Assembly (NCBI GenBank): GCA_025526995.1
Contig: JAHLKG010000006.1
Span: 1-64,000, forward strand
Origin: Powellomyces hirtus
Taxonomy: Eukaryota; Chytridiomycota; Chytridiomycetes; Spizellomycetales; Powellomycetaceae
Direction: 5' to 3'
DNA length: 64,000 bases
Under the pieces are notes generated by a model that was not told the DNA's origin, did not search any database, and saw only the letters and a list, made by a program, of their open reading frames with translations. A program made the position numbers and the translations under genes. Positions 35,308-45,670 of the stretch are shown here, one piece after another (positions within the stretch are counted from its first letter, which is position 1; every line of letters starts with the position of its first letter).

Positions 35308-35601
35308 GCTGGTTTTTGGCGTCGCGATGAGGAGGCGAGGAAAACGGAAATGATCTTCTCACAACACACTCGCTTCCGTTCTTCGTGTAGTGTGGCACCC
35401 GAACGTTCCGCAGTTGTCCCTGTTCCGCAAGCCAAATATCTCAACTATTCCAAAGCCCAACCAATATGTGGGACAAAAAGGAATGGAAAAGCAAAGGGAA
35501 TGAAAAGTCCCGTCGCTCGTCTCACTGTTATTTTATTTTATTTTTTTATTCTACTTTCCGTTGAACGATGTCTCTCTCGCTGTCGTCGTTCGAAAAGTGG
35601 C
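35308..35601. promoter_or_regulatory. BLUF gene upstream region
   Basis: About 290 bases upstream of the BLUF start, with a T-rich run at 35530-35556. Presumed promoter; no element identified. Confidence 0.3.
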
Positions 35602-36391
35602 TTATTCATTCAAAAAATGTGCATATAGACGCAACGTCTCGAGTGCTTGGAGAAACATACTCGCGGAATTGCGATCATCTGCCATTGTGGTTGTGACACT
35701 AAACTCGTGTCCGGCGACGCCAGTGCATTTCAGAGTCAAGTGTGATGGATAGGGAATCTGGGCGATAAGCTGTGGATCTCTGTGGTCCCACTGCAGGAAC
35801 GATCCCGATCGCATTGTAACCAGCTGGGCTCCAAAGAGTGGTTTCAACGCAGAGGAGGGTACAGCTTATGGCGCCTCTAGGGTCGCGAACACAGCTTCTC
35901 GACTCCTGTGAGACTAGTTGTTTGGATGCCTTGAGTGCTGAAAGACTCTGTAACGGACGCTGTGCTCCTGTGGCTATGGACTGCAATGGCTTCAGAGGTG
36001 CGCTCGCGACATTTCTGACAGCTGCTAGCGCTTCTTGATTGAGTCTTGAGCCTCCAGCTATCTCATCGATGATCATCATTGGAGGACCTGTGCCTGTAGT
36101 TAGAGACACAAGAAGAATTGTACCCGTGAGTACTCCGGTAACTAAGATGGCCTTGGTTGCGCTTTCCATCAACGCCATCATTCCCTGCATCTTCGCCGCA
36201 TCCAGCGGATCCAGCGTAGGCAATACCTCTTTGAGCCGGTTTGTGGTCACCCTGATACCAACTGCTAGGACGTTTGGCCCCTCGTTTATTGATCTGAAAA
36301 CAACAATCAAATAGAACTCAACATCATCAGCATCGTCGTCTTGCTGATACGGCTTCTTATGTCTGCCATTCCTGCTCATTTGGAACACAGT
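35602..36391 (-). CDS. Hypothetical protein with one hydrophobic helix, probably two-part
   Basis: A minus-strand frame starting MSRNGRHKKP is open for about 200 codons. It has an acidic stretch, then a strong hydrophobic segment (AILVTGVLTGTILLVSLTTG) and a helical region (NQEALAAVRNVASAPLKPLQ). Near 35850 a second frame (FGAQLVTMRSGSFLQWDHRD, ending in HFLNE at 35602) overlaps it with a shift. Joining them needs an intron I could not place or a frameshift. I recognise neither part. It may be a gene of unknown family or a decayed one; the exact 3' end is uncertain. Confidence 0.35.
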
Positions 36392-36553
36392 TCTCACGAA
36401 CTCGTCGGTGCACAGGTAAACTTGTCACTTCGGAGGGGCCTACCTAGTGTTCTCAGTCTATCAGGGTGTCCTAGCTTCAAAGCTGGTTTTTCAGGTAGCA
36501 TACCCACTTACAATTAGTGAACACTTCATAGCCTACCATACTTCCATCGCTCA

Positions 36554-36781
36554 ATGAGTTTTACAGCCTCTGGAAGTGGAGATAGGTTTATCGGCCTCCT
36601 GCCTTCCGAGAACTCTGGCTATCCAGCCTGGATGTGCGAATGGACTCCTAGTCACTTCATTCCTCCGATTGGCAGCACCGCAGAGACGCTCGGTGTGATA
36701 TCCACTGCCGCCTTTGTCGCCTCTGTTCTCTGCATACTCTCACCATTACCCGCTGATGAGCCGAGCCCTAGGAACTGTTGA
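36554..36781 (+). CDS. Small ORF, 75 residues, one predicted membrane helix
   Basis: An ATG-started frame with a C-terminal hydrophobic segment (LGVISTAAFVASVLCILSPL). No homologue recognised. It is one of several small membrane-type frames between 35.6 and 38.3 kb. Coding status is uncertain. Confidence 0.3.
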   Translation: MSFTASGSGDRFIGLLPSENSGYPAWMCEWTPSHFIPPIGSTAETLGVISTAAFVASVLCILSPLPADEPSPRNC

Positions 36782-36908
36782 AGTAAAACAGGGTTGTACC
36801 TGGGTGGCACCTACTTCGTCCGTCTATAAAGAGAGCAACGGGCCTTTACGCCGCTCGATAGAGAATAAGGAAAGAACAGAGAACAGAACAAGCGCGTCTT
36901 TCATACTA

Positions 36909-37080
36909 CCGTAGAATAAATGCTCGCTTCCCCCCCGCTCTCGGCTGGTTCCAAGTGTGGCGCAGGTCGACGGCTCCAAAACAGGCTTCAGCGCCGAGGC
37001 AATTCCGCAATCCGCGTTGGGCTGCGCCACGATTTCCAGCCAAACCAGCCGAGGAGGGGGAGCGAGCATTTATTCTACGG
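36909..37080. mobile_element. 172-base foldback MITE with TA target-site duplication
   Basis: The two ends are inverted copies: left end CCGTAGAATAAATGCTCGCT and its exact reverse complement at the right end, 20 of 20 bases. Similarity then continues through a C-rich/G-rich stretch and CTCGGCTGGTT, and further in through GTGGCGCAG, so arms are about 60 bases. The element is flanked on both sides by the dinucleotide TA. TA duplication and long inverted repeats without coding capacity are typical of a Tc1/mariner-type non-autonomous element. It sits among the small ORFs of this region. Confidence 0.88.
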
Positions 37081-37131
37081 TACTGTAGTGACAACAGGAA
37101 CGACTCAAGCCTCGCGAGCACTCAAGCTAAG

Positions 37132-37788
37132 TATGACCAGTTATGAAGAAGCTTGGTACGATGCCGCACTCTACTTCAGTGCACTGGCAGTCTCCGCAAC
37201 TCTCAGTGGTAGAGAGGCGCCAGAACTGTGAGCCCGTGGCGTATGTACAGTAAGCAGGTACGACCCAGCAACCTTACTGCAACAGCCTCACCAAGTCTTC
37301 CACTGGTTCAACCATGCTCACAAGATCCCGTCGAATGGCCCTCCGACACAGCGCCTACCGCCACGATGCCGCCTAGAACCTCAAAACGCGTACACTTCCA
37401 AGTCTTCAGCACCTCTGAATGTGAGGCTGACTCTCTTGTAACTAGCAAGAAGAATGACTTTGCTTCCATCCTATGCCTTGAAAACCAGCCCAACTCCATG
37501 CACTACGAGCTCATCTGTGTCTCAAGACCTAAAGACGCCTACATTGCCAGAGTGTGCCTCGTACCTGGGGAATGCACTGTCCAACAGTCTGTACCTCTTG
37601 ACCACTGTGTGAGCCTAGGAACAAAGTCCGTCAGAATCACACAGCATGTCGCAGTTTCGGAACCTTGTAGCTTTGCCTCCCATAGCGATCCTCATGATTA
37701 TTGTGCTTCTCATGATGCGGAAGTTCTTGGGGCTCCATCCCGCGGCAGCAAAGCCTGTGATACAATCGGGCGTATAGAACTAGAGTGA
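37132..37788 (+). CDS. Small overlapping plus-strand ORFs of unknown function
   Basis: A 33-codon frame (from the ATG at about 37132, ending TGA about 37231) is followed at once by a larger frame with ATGs at 37243 (MYSKQVRP) and 37366 (MPPRTSKRVHFQVF), ending at 37788; from 37366 it codes for 140 residues. The larger frame is rich in Cys, His and Ser (QQSVPLDHCVSLGT, HSDPHDYCASHDAEV). No homologue recognised. No introns seen. I cannot tell whether these are genes or chance frames. Confidence 0.3.
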
Positions 37789-38093
37789 AGTGTGCATTGC
37801 AGCGAATAGATTAAAACTGGACTGAGTTCCGCAGCTAATGGACTACAGTCAAGTCTTCGAGCTTTGGTGCATGGTGGAGCGCCCTCGTCGTGGGTGGAGC
37901 GGGGGTGGTCTCCGCTGAGCTCACCAAGGTGGAGATGAGATACCGTAAGCCGGTGCAAGAGAAGCAGTACATGAGCAGCAGCTCAGAACTTGCCAACAAG
38001 CGCCTAGTGTAGTAGCGTCAGCCACTTGTTATCATTAGACAGAGTGCTGTTAAGGCAAGACAATACATTAAAACACAACCACGGCTGTAGCTA

Positions 38094-38246
38094 ATGGTTG
38101 CAAGCATCACGTCAAGTCGCCAGGTCTGGCGGGACGTCATTTTCCTTCTTGGGCTGGGAGCAACTCTCTGCTTCCTCGTCATAGGATTGGTGCGGTACCG
38201 CAGATCGGTGCCTGATGAGCTTCGAATGGACAGCATTCCGATGTGA
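38094..38246 (+). CDS. Small ORF, 50 residues, single membrane helix
   Basis: The frame starts MVASITSSRQVWRD. It has one strong hydrophobic helix (VIFLLGLGATLCFLVIGLV) followed by RYRR and a short tail, the layout of a single-pass membrane peptide with its positive side after the helix. Unknown family. Coding status uncertain because of its size. Confidence 0.35.
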   Translation: MVASITSSRQVWRDVIFLLGLGATLCFLVIGLVRYRRSVPDELRMDSIPM

Positions 38247-39869
38247 TCAGCGGAGTCCCAGCATACCATCCTCAGTCACTCGTCAATACTGAACAGACTA
38301 TCTTTGAGAGAAGACAATCCATTGAAACAATCACCCACGATGAACATCCAAGTTACTGCTACTCCCGTTAGCCGCACACCCAGCCTTCGGTCGACCCAAT
38401 AGAGTCTTGGCCCCCCGAGGGTTTCTCTCGCACAGTGGGCTGGAAGGTAGCGACAAACCATCCCATGCTCAAGATCGGTATGTGCATCAGCAACATTGCA
38501 TCGGCCCCTAAGGGTCAATCGTTGTACTTGATCGAGCTGTTGGAGCGCGTCGGTTACAGGGAGTGCAACAAAGAGTGCACTAACCGTTGACAGATGGACC
38601 GGATTCAGCTGCAACGGCAGATGCCCTCGCCACTTCTGTCGCCTTGTATATGCTCTGACAGCCACACGTTGAAGCGGTGAACTTTTAAGATACACTTGAA
38701 ATGATACATTATAACATTCACAACAGATCGGCTAGGCTCTCACCCTAAAACCCTGTAGGGCCCCTACTACCGTGAGAAGTTGCAGAGGGCTTGCACTGGC
38801 CGACTTCACACCGGTCTAGGAAATCAGATCTAGCCCGACCAACTAACCAACTAACCAACCAACTGACTGACTGCGGCGTGCGTTCCACGCGTGAAACACG
38901 AACAGCAACAGAGCAAAGCAAAGCAGTGGCTAAAGGAAACGAGACGATATTTACATCTGTAAATTCTTACCTCGAACATCTTGGACGACGCGAGACCCCG
39001 TGGCGTCGATTCGATCCTCGAGAACCCGCACGCGTGGAAAACAGATTCGGGCGTGGGTCTGAAAAATGTGCAGCTCGTGGATCGAAATCGCAACCAAAAA
39101 AAAGTGCGTTGCGGGACGTCATACCGATACGGCTCTACGCGCTCTTCGCACCCCGTGCTGCAAGTGGCGTGAAAAAAAACAGCGGTGTGGATAACGTGTG
39201 TGTGTGGATAAACGACGAAAACAGACGAGGTCGGGGGCAGGGGAAAACACGCACCCTCGTTCGTTGGGGCTTATGAAGAGTCACGCGGGGGGCGTACTGG
39301 AAAACACACGGACTTTTTGCCCTTTTTTTTTGAGTGCCAAACATACCGGGGGTCTTGGTCGTGTATGTACAGTAACACCGCGAGAGTCGTTTGATATACA
39401 CGTATGTTGCAACGCAAGAGGATCTGGGGGCACCGTTGCCCGTGTGCAGAACAACGGGTGGCTGAGGTGAGAGGAAGAGAGTTGTTGCGCGTTGAGGACC
39501 GTACAGTATGAGCGAGGAGGGTCACGTTGGGTGCGTCAAGTTATGTACCATATCATAATGATTGCGTTCAAGGTATTTACAACGCGTTTGTTAAAACGCA
39601 TACAAGGGGTAGGGTGGGGTAGGGTGGGGAGGGGATTCCAGTACTGAATCGGCACGGAGGAGGATACACGGGGGAGATGGACGCAACTCGACGCAACGAT
39701 GATAGAAAACAGTAAAAAGAAAGGCAGCGAAAAAAAAAAAGAGAAAAAAAATATGTACATACACACACACACACCCATGCACACCACCTCCTCCGGGTTA
39801 CTCAAATCGCAATTTCCGAGAAAAAACAGGTATCTTAACACACCGGCCCCCGACATCACATCACATCCC
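38247..39869. other. Gene-free stretch with G-rich and simple repeats
   Basis: No supported gene. It has an (ACTAACCA)-like run at about 38840-38870, and at 39604-39634 a G-rich array of TAGGG and GGGG blocks with at least four G3+ runs, able to form a quadruplex. The right end is the 3' region of the IKS1-like kinase gene. Confidence 0.45.
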
Positions 39870-42800
39870 TCACGCGGAGATGCGCACCAAGCCCACGCGC
39901 AAGCGCACCGCAGCGGCCCACGCCGCCGCATGGAGGGCCAGGACGAGTGCGGCCGCCCCCGGGTGGCGGGCTGGAAAACCCCGCATGTCATCGGGGGGGT
40001 GCGATGGGACGGGGTGTGTGGTGGCAGCGATTATAAAGAGGAGATGGAGGAGCGATGCGAGTGTGATTGTAGCGACGCGGGCGCGCGGTGTGTGGGGCAT
40101 ACGGAGGCTAGAAAAAAAAAAGTGTCAGTCGAAAACCGGGGGTTCACGCGCTTCGCATACACAACTTACACGACATGTTCACCGACCGCCCACGCGAGCA
40201 GCGGGAAAAACACCGTACTCGGGACACTTGCGCGGCAGAACGGGAGGGACTGGGGGGGGGGGTTTGGGAGAAGTTGGGTTAAAAAAAAACAAACGAGGGG
40301 GCGGGAAAAAACACGAAAGAGTGAGAAAGAAGAAAAAAAAAAAAAGGAATGGAAAGAAAGCATTGGGGTTGCTTTGCCGGGTCACGCGGTAAAAAAAAAA
40401 ATAGCGGGTGGAATGAAAGGAGGAGGGGGGGGGGGCAGGAAAGGGGACGAATGTGTTGTTTTGTGTCTTTTTTCTTCTCAAGTTTCGGTACTCACGACAG
40501 CGAGGGCAAGACCCGTCTCCATGGCCGCTGTTGTCGCTGCGTGCTGGGTGAGACGCAAGGGTTGTGGGGGGTGTTGGTTACGGGGGGGAGTCGTAGCTGC
40601 TGCGGCCTGTAAAAAAAATGAGCAGGCAAAAAAAAACATGAGTTCAAAATTGCTGATTGTTGCAAAGCTCAAGAAAGTGGCGCAAGGGGGGGTTTTTGGT
40701 TTTGCTTGACCTTGGCTGGCAGTCGTGTGACGGTTTCCGCAAACTGGACTCTCGCGTGGGTTGAGGATCCGGCTGGGACGAGGTTGACGGGGCCTGGCTG
40801 CGGCGGGCGGTGGGTGCTGCCCAGCAATGCCAACGAGGGTGCCGAGGCAGGCCGCAATGCCACAATACTAGTCCGATCACCACCACCCGCTGCTGCTGCT
40901 GCTTCTCCAGCCGCGGTCGGCGTGCGATCAGCGCCACCCACGCTCTCTGCTCGCGCCGCTTTGGGATTCATCTCGCCCGGGGCGGCCGGTGTTGCTGCCG
41001 ACCCTGGGGGTGGTTTCGCGGTGGTGTGCTGCTGGAGCGGGGTACCAAGATGCCCGTACGTGTTGAGGATATCCTGGGCCGTGGGCCGGTCGCGGCCGGA
41101 GCGGGACAGGAGCGCGGTGATGAGGTGTTGCAGTTCGGGCGATACGCGCGAGCCGTGGTCCGGGAACGTGACGCTGCAAACAAAGAAAAAAAGAAGAAAG
41201 AAAAAAAAAAGCGGGTGTTTCATCATTTAACAACGGTTCGCTTTTTGTGAAAGGCTGTTTGGAACTCCCCCAAAACGAACGATTACCTTCTGAATGCAAC
41301 AATCTCCTCCCGCAATGCATCCACATCCTCAATCTGCGAGTACGGCACGGTCGAATAACACAAAAAGTAGAGGACGACACCCAGGGACCACAAGTCCGCG
41401 CTCGGGGAATGCTGGTCATTGAAGAATGACCCGGTAGCGGGATCCTTTTCCAGCAACTCGGGAGCCATGAATTCGAGGGTTCCCGTGGCGCCGGTGCGTT
41501 CGCGGTGCGTTTGCGTTTGCGTTTCCGCCAAGACTTCACATTCTCCGAAATCCGAGATGAGGACGCGGGGGATCTCGTTGCGTTCGTTCGGGTCCGCGAA
41601 TTGAAGGAGGAGGTTGGGCGGTTTGAGGTCCCGGTGGATAATGCCGTGGGCGTGGAGGTGGGCGAGGCCTTTGCAAATGTCGAGAAAGAGACACCAGATT
41701 TCCCAGCTGTTCAGGTAGCGCACTTTACGGCCGTGCGGGGTGGCGCGGCCGATGCCGCCGTAGAGTTGGGCGCGGGTCGGGGCTGGGGTCCGGCGCGCGG
41801 CGGTGGAGGTGGGTGGGAGAGGTGCGGCGGCGGTACTGGCGGTTGCGGAATCCGGCAGGGTGGTGGAGGACGACAGGCGACGACGTTTGCGGTCGCGTAG
41901 TCGCACGGCGCGTTCGCGGGTCGTCAGGGTCGGGGGCAGATCCGAGTCGGACGAGTCGTCGTTGATGGTTTTTGTGGTCTGCTGCGGGGTGCTGGTCTGA
42001 GTGTCTGGATGCCATTGCACGAAAATGTATTCCTCCAGATTTCCCCTTTGAAGAAAGAAGAAGCCATCAGGTCCTCATCCACAGGACGCCCACAACCTCT
42101 GCTACACTTACCCATTTGCCAAAGCCATGAGAATGAAAAGGCAGGGAACCTCCGGACCTGGAAGGGATGATCTTTGGTGAGAAAATGCGGGGTCACGACG
42201 GAGAAAAACCTCAGAGCACCATCATCATCATCATCACGTACCAAATAAGGTAAGCTGGCGATTCTCCAGCCACGCATGTTTGTATTCGGTAATGTTGGGG
42301 TGTCGCAGGCGTTCGAGCAAGTGTACCTCCTTCAACATGCGCACGAGCCACGCGTGGGACGTGCCGACCGGAATGGCCTTCACGGCAAATTGCCCAAGTG
42401 GGACTTGGTCGAGAACCTGGTAAACAAAAAACCCCGTCCATCAACACGCGGGACTTTTTAGCAGGCGCCCATTCTGGTTATAGGTTTCCCGACCACTTAC
42501 ATGCTGACAGAGAAAAACACTGCCTCTCAAACCCCGCCCCAATTTCCGCTCCTCAACAAAAAACCGGTCATAATAGCCTTGGTTGAAACTACTCGCATGC
42601 AATCCAGACGATGATGATGATGACGCCGCCCCCGCCGCCGAGGCCGCCGTGGTTGCAGCAGACGTGTGCATCGATGCCGCAACCGACCCACTCTGATCTC
42701 TGCGCCCCTCTTCACTCTCCTCGTGCTGACCACCCTCATCCACCTGCTCCACAATCTCATCATTTTCACTCAAAGAGTCGGGCGCCACCAGCGCCAACAG

Positions 42801-43367
42801 CCCAAAATACTCTGCATCCCCCAACCGCGCTCCATTCACTTGCGTCTCTCCCCCATCCTCCTGCCCACGTTCCCCCGTTGCCTCAACCCCCGCGTCTCGC
42901 GTGCTACCCCACGGTCGTCTACATAGCGGGCAATACCCCGCCCCGTCCATCCTCCCCGCATCCACATCATCATCGTCGTCGTCATCATCATCACCATCAT
43001 CATCAACATCCTCACTCCCGTCATTTCCACGTCGCGGCCTCCTCCGCCTCCTCGTACCCCTCCCGCCGCCTCCATTCCCACATCGCTGAACCGCCAATTT
43101 GCGTTCAGTCGCATTATACAGCACCACAGCAGCATCCCGTCGCGCACTGCTGTGGAGAACGACAGTCCACGGCGGTGACGGGCGCGGGACATGGATCAGC
43201 GCGGTACTGGGTCGCCGACGCGGGGAGACAACCATGGACCGCGTGGTGTTGGTGGTGTTGTAGGCCGCTGTGGTTATGGCGGTGGTTTCGGCGCCTTCCT
43301 GGGTGCCCGGGTCGCCGGACCAGGGGAATGGACGGGAACGCTGTCGCGGTGCCATAGCGTGATGCAT
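39870..43367 (-). CDS. IKS1: IKS1-type serine/threonine protein kinase with C-terminal membrane helices
   Basis: Eight exons: 43367-42501, 42416-42242, 42157-42112, 42045-41287, 41173-40711, 40606-40496, 40249-40170, 40107-39870; 2739 bases, 912 residues. The kinase domain (about residues 285-640) has GRGLRGSVFLCQH (Gly loop), FAVKAIPVG (Lys), HRDLKPPNLLL (catalytic Asp), ISDFGECEVL (DFG) and APELLEKDP. Before it are features of Iks1 kinases: WTVVLHSSARRDAAVVLYN and a CPLCRRP zinc motif, plus a run of nine Asp. KEVHLLERLRHPNITEYKHA followed by WLE and PEVPCLFILMALANG are family hallmarks. A long disordered insert splits the N-lobe from the C-lobe. The last two exons add three hydrophobic helices, so the kinase may be membrane-anchored. 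Exon 7 (80 bases) was placed by phase and by its good splice sites; it is the least certain part. Role in yeast is little known. Confidence 0.88.
42964..43016. repeat. CAT/CATCAT microsatellite coding poly-Asp
   Basis: An imperfect ATC trinucleotide run in exon 1 of the IKS1-like gene, read on the minus strand as nearly continuous Asp codons. Confidence 0.7.
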
Positions 43368-44902
43368 GTCGTTTTTTGGGGGGTTCGGGAAGCAATGTAG
43401 TTGGTAGTGAGTTTTCAGGCGGTGGGGGTTCACAATGTACTATTTGACGACAAGAAGCGTTGCTTTAAACTGTGCGTTCGGAATGTTGTGAGCGGGATTG
43501 AATTCTACAAAGAGACAGGAATATGGCAAACACGACACACTTCAAACTACGCGTGACTCATCAGCTGGATAACTCGTTGAATCAACTACCACAGCCACAA
43601 TTCGCACTTTGGTCAACTTTAACTGTCCTTTCTCTTAGGACCCGCCTGTGAAACCCCATAACAAAAGAAGGTTGATAACATGAGTGAATCTTTCTTTATC
43701 ACTATTGTGTAAGTTAAACCTCAGCTTACTAACGACGTTTGCCCACGATAAAGTTATCCTCATAAAGACGTCGATCTACGCCTTTCTCTTGGAGCAGGGT
43801 GGCATCAATAGCAGATGTCGTTGGGTGCAATCACAAATGACCAAATCAGCGCCATATTCTACACATGTAAAAGTGGTCCCGTGAAATCAATCAGGTAGTC
43901 CGAAACGGAAGCAACGACCTTTAGCGGCAAGGTGTTGATGGAAGAGGAAAAAGCAATATAATATGAAGAGGAAATGAAAGAGAAAAAGACAAAAAAAAAA
44001 AAGAAACAAACAGATACGCAACTAGCTACATAGTGGCCACGCCATAAGCCCCTCTCCTAGTTCCGAAGGCCTCTCTCAGACAGTCCTTGGCGTTTCCATC
44101 AATACACGCCCCATCATCTGGTATTTACAAGATCAGGAATATCATCCTACCCAAGGCCAATGTCCTGCCCCTCCCCTGACGGCTTCCCCTGCAGACTATT
44201 CACACTGTACAGATAAATGGGGGAGCGCAAAACCGAAAAAACAATGTCGCAAAACTCGGGGTTGGGGAAAGGGAGGGAAGAAACAAAACGCCACGGACGG
44301 GTAGGAAAAGGGGTGCGTGTGGGTGATGGTGGGTGGTTGTTGATGGGGAACGGCAAAAGGGTGATGAGAGAGGGAGGAACGTTGAATTATATCTACAATT
44401 TCGGAGAGGTTGAATGTGAAGGACAACGTCGCGAGAGTCCCGTCTATAAATAAGAAAAAATGGGGAAGAAAAAAACTCGCCTGGCAATCAAAATTGCCAA
44501 GGTACCGCCATCGTGGTCGACTCTGTCCGGTTGGGTCGGATCCATCGTTGTTGCGTCGAAGAAATGATTATGTTTGAAGTTTGTTGATTGTTGTACAAGT
44601 AGTCTCTCCCACGCCCCGAATTTTTCGATCCGTACGTCTATATCGAATGTTTGTACGGTCGAGAGCAAAAGGCAAAAGTGAAGCGTGGGGATTTTCGAAA
44701 CGCAGTATCGCAAAAGGTGTAGAGAAAGTCGAAAAGGAAAATTCAAGAAAAGGAGAGATCCGCGGTCCCAAGTCCGGATATAGGAAAATGTCACTGTACA
44801 GTCTAAGCGGGAGGGATGTCTCGAAAGGCAGGCGATTTGAATGGGTCGCCCGTAAGGTCGTCGTTGCGGAAGCACAGGGCGGGGACGTGGGCGATACGCA
44901 AA
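43368..44902. other. Intergenic, nothing recognised
   Basis: About 1.5 kb between the IKS1-like start and the stop of the next minus-strand gene. Short frames only. A-rich run at 43990-44005. No RNA gene or repeat identified. Confidence 0.4.
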
Positions 44903-45670
44903 TCAATAGTACATGTTTCCGCCGTAGGCAACGTTGCCGCCGGCTCCGCCGCCGCCAGAGCCAACATACCCGCGGCTGCGTGCATGCAGAGGGTAGTACG
45001 AGTGGTGCTGGTATGCGCCAAAGTCGGCGCCATGGTGACCTGCTGCGGCTGCAGCGACCGCCGCAGCGTGGTCCCAAGTATAGGCTGATTGAGCGGCGAA
45101 TTGAGCGGCGGCGGCAATGGAGCATCTCTGATAGGCTTGGATGGCGGCAATTTCCCTCTGGCGGGCGTAACGCCGCTCGGCCTCAAAGGCCTGCTTTCGC
45201 AGCTTGAGCAGCTCACGGGTGTAGTGTTGCATTTCGGCCCGGTACAGGAGGAGTTCAATGAGATCATTCTTTGTGAGGGGCTCAACGTCGGTGCTGGTGC
45301 GGTCGTACTCGTCGGCTCCCCAGGTGTAGGCCACGGTCACATACTCGCGGAAGGAGACGCCTTTTTGGCGCTGTTGAGCGGGCATTGGGTCGGCAGCAGG
45401 GGTTCCAGTGTCGGCCTGGGCGGATGGGTTGGAGCGCAGCTGCGGCTGCAGGTGGTTGTTGGTGCGATCGTTGGCAGCGGGAGCAAGGGCGGTGGCGGGC
45501 GGATCCTGACTGACAGCAGAGGGGCCGCTGCTGCTGCTGCTGTTGTTGTTGTTGTTGTTGAAGAGGAGAGGGGGGAGGTTGGGGAGCATGTTGGCAAAAC
45601 CGGGTGGCGGCGCAACGACGCCGACGCCGAAGGGCGAGAATGGGACGGGAGCTGGAGAGAGATATTCCAT
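44903..45670 (-). CDS. Small protein with a possible PP1-docking motif
   Basis: One exon, 255 residues. After a Pro/Asn/Ser-rich N-terminus (Asn6-Ser5 run from GTT/GCT repeats) the only conserved-looking block is residues 101-170: KGVSF (fits the K-x-V-x-F form of the PP1-binding RVxF motif), then YTWGADEYDRTS, then LTKNDLIELLLYRAEMQHYT and a basic helix. Fungal proteins that combine an RVxF-like motif with a following EYDR block are often PP1-associated; that link is inference here. The C-terminus is Ala/Gly/Tyr-rich (HHSYYPLHARSRGYVGSGGG). I do not recognise the gene by name. Start chosen at MEYLSPAP, the first ATG in frame with the conserved part. Confidence 0.7.
   Translation of the reverse strand: MEYLSPAPVPFSPFGVGVVAPPPGFANMLPNLPPLLFNNNNNNSSSSSGPSAVSQDPPATALAPAANDRTNNHLQPQLRSNPSAQADTGTPAADPMPAQQRQKGVSFREYVTVAYTWGADEYDRTSTDVEPLTKNDLIELLLYRAEMQHYTRELLKLRKQAFEAERRYARQREIAAIQAYQRCSIAAAAQFAAQSAYTWDHAAAVAAAAAGHHGADFGAYQHHSYYPLHARSRGYVGSGGGGAGGNVAYGGNMYY

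Noticed and set aside
38276..38695. 139-codon minus-strand frame
   Set aside because: It lacks an ATG near its start and shows no conserved pattern; the hydrophobic parts are too weak to count.
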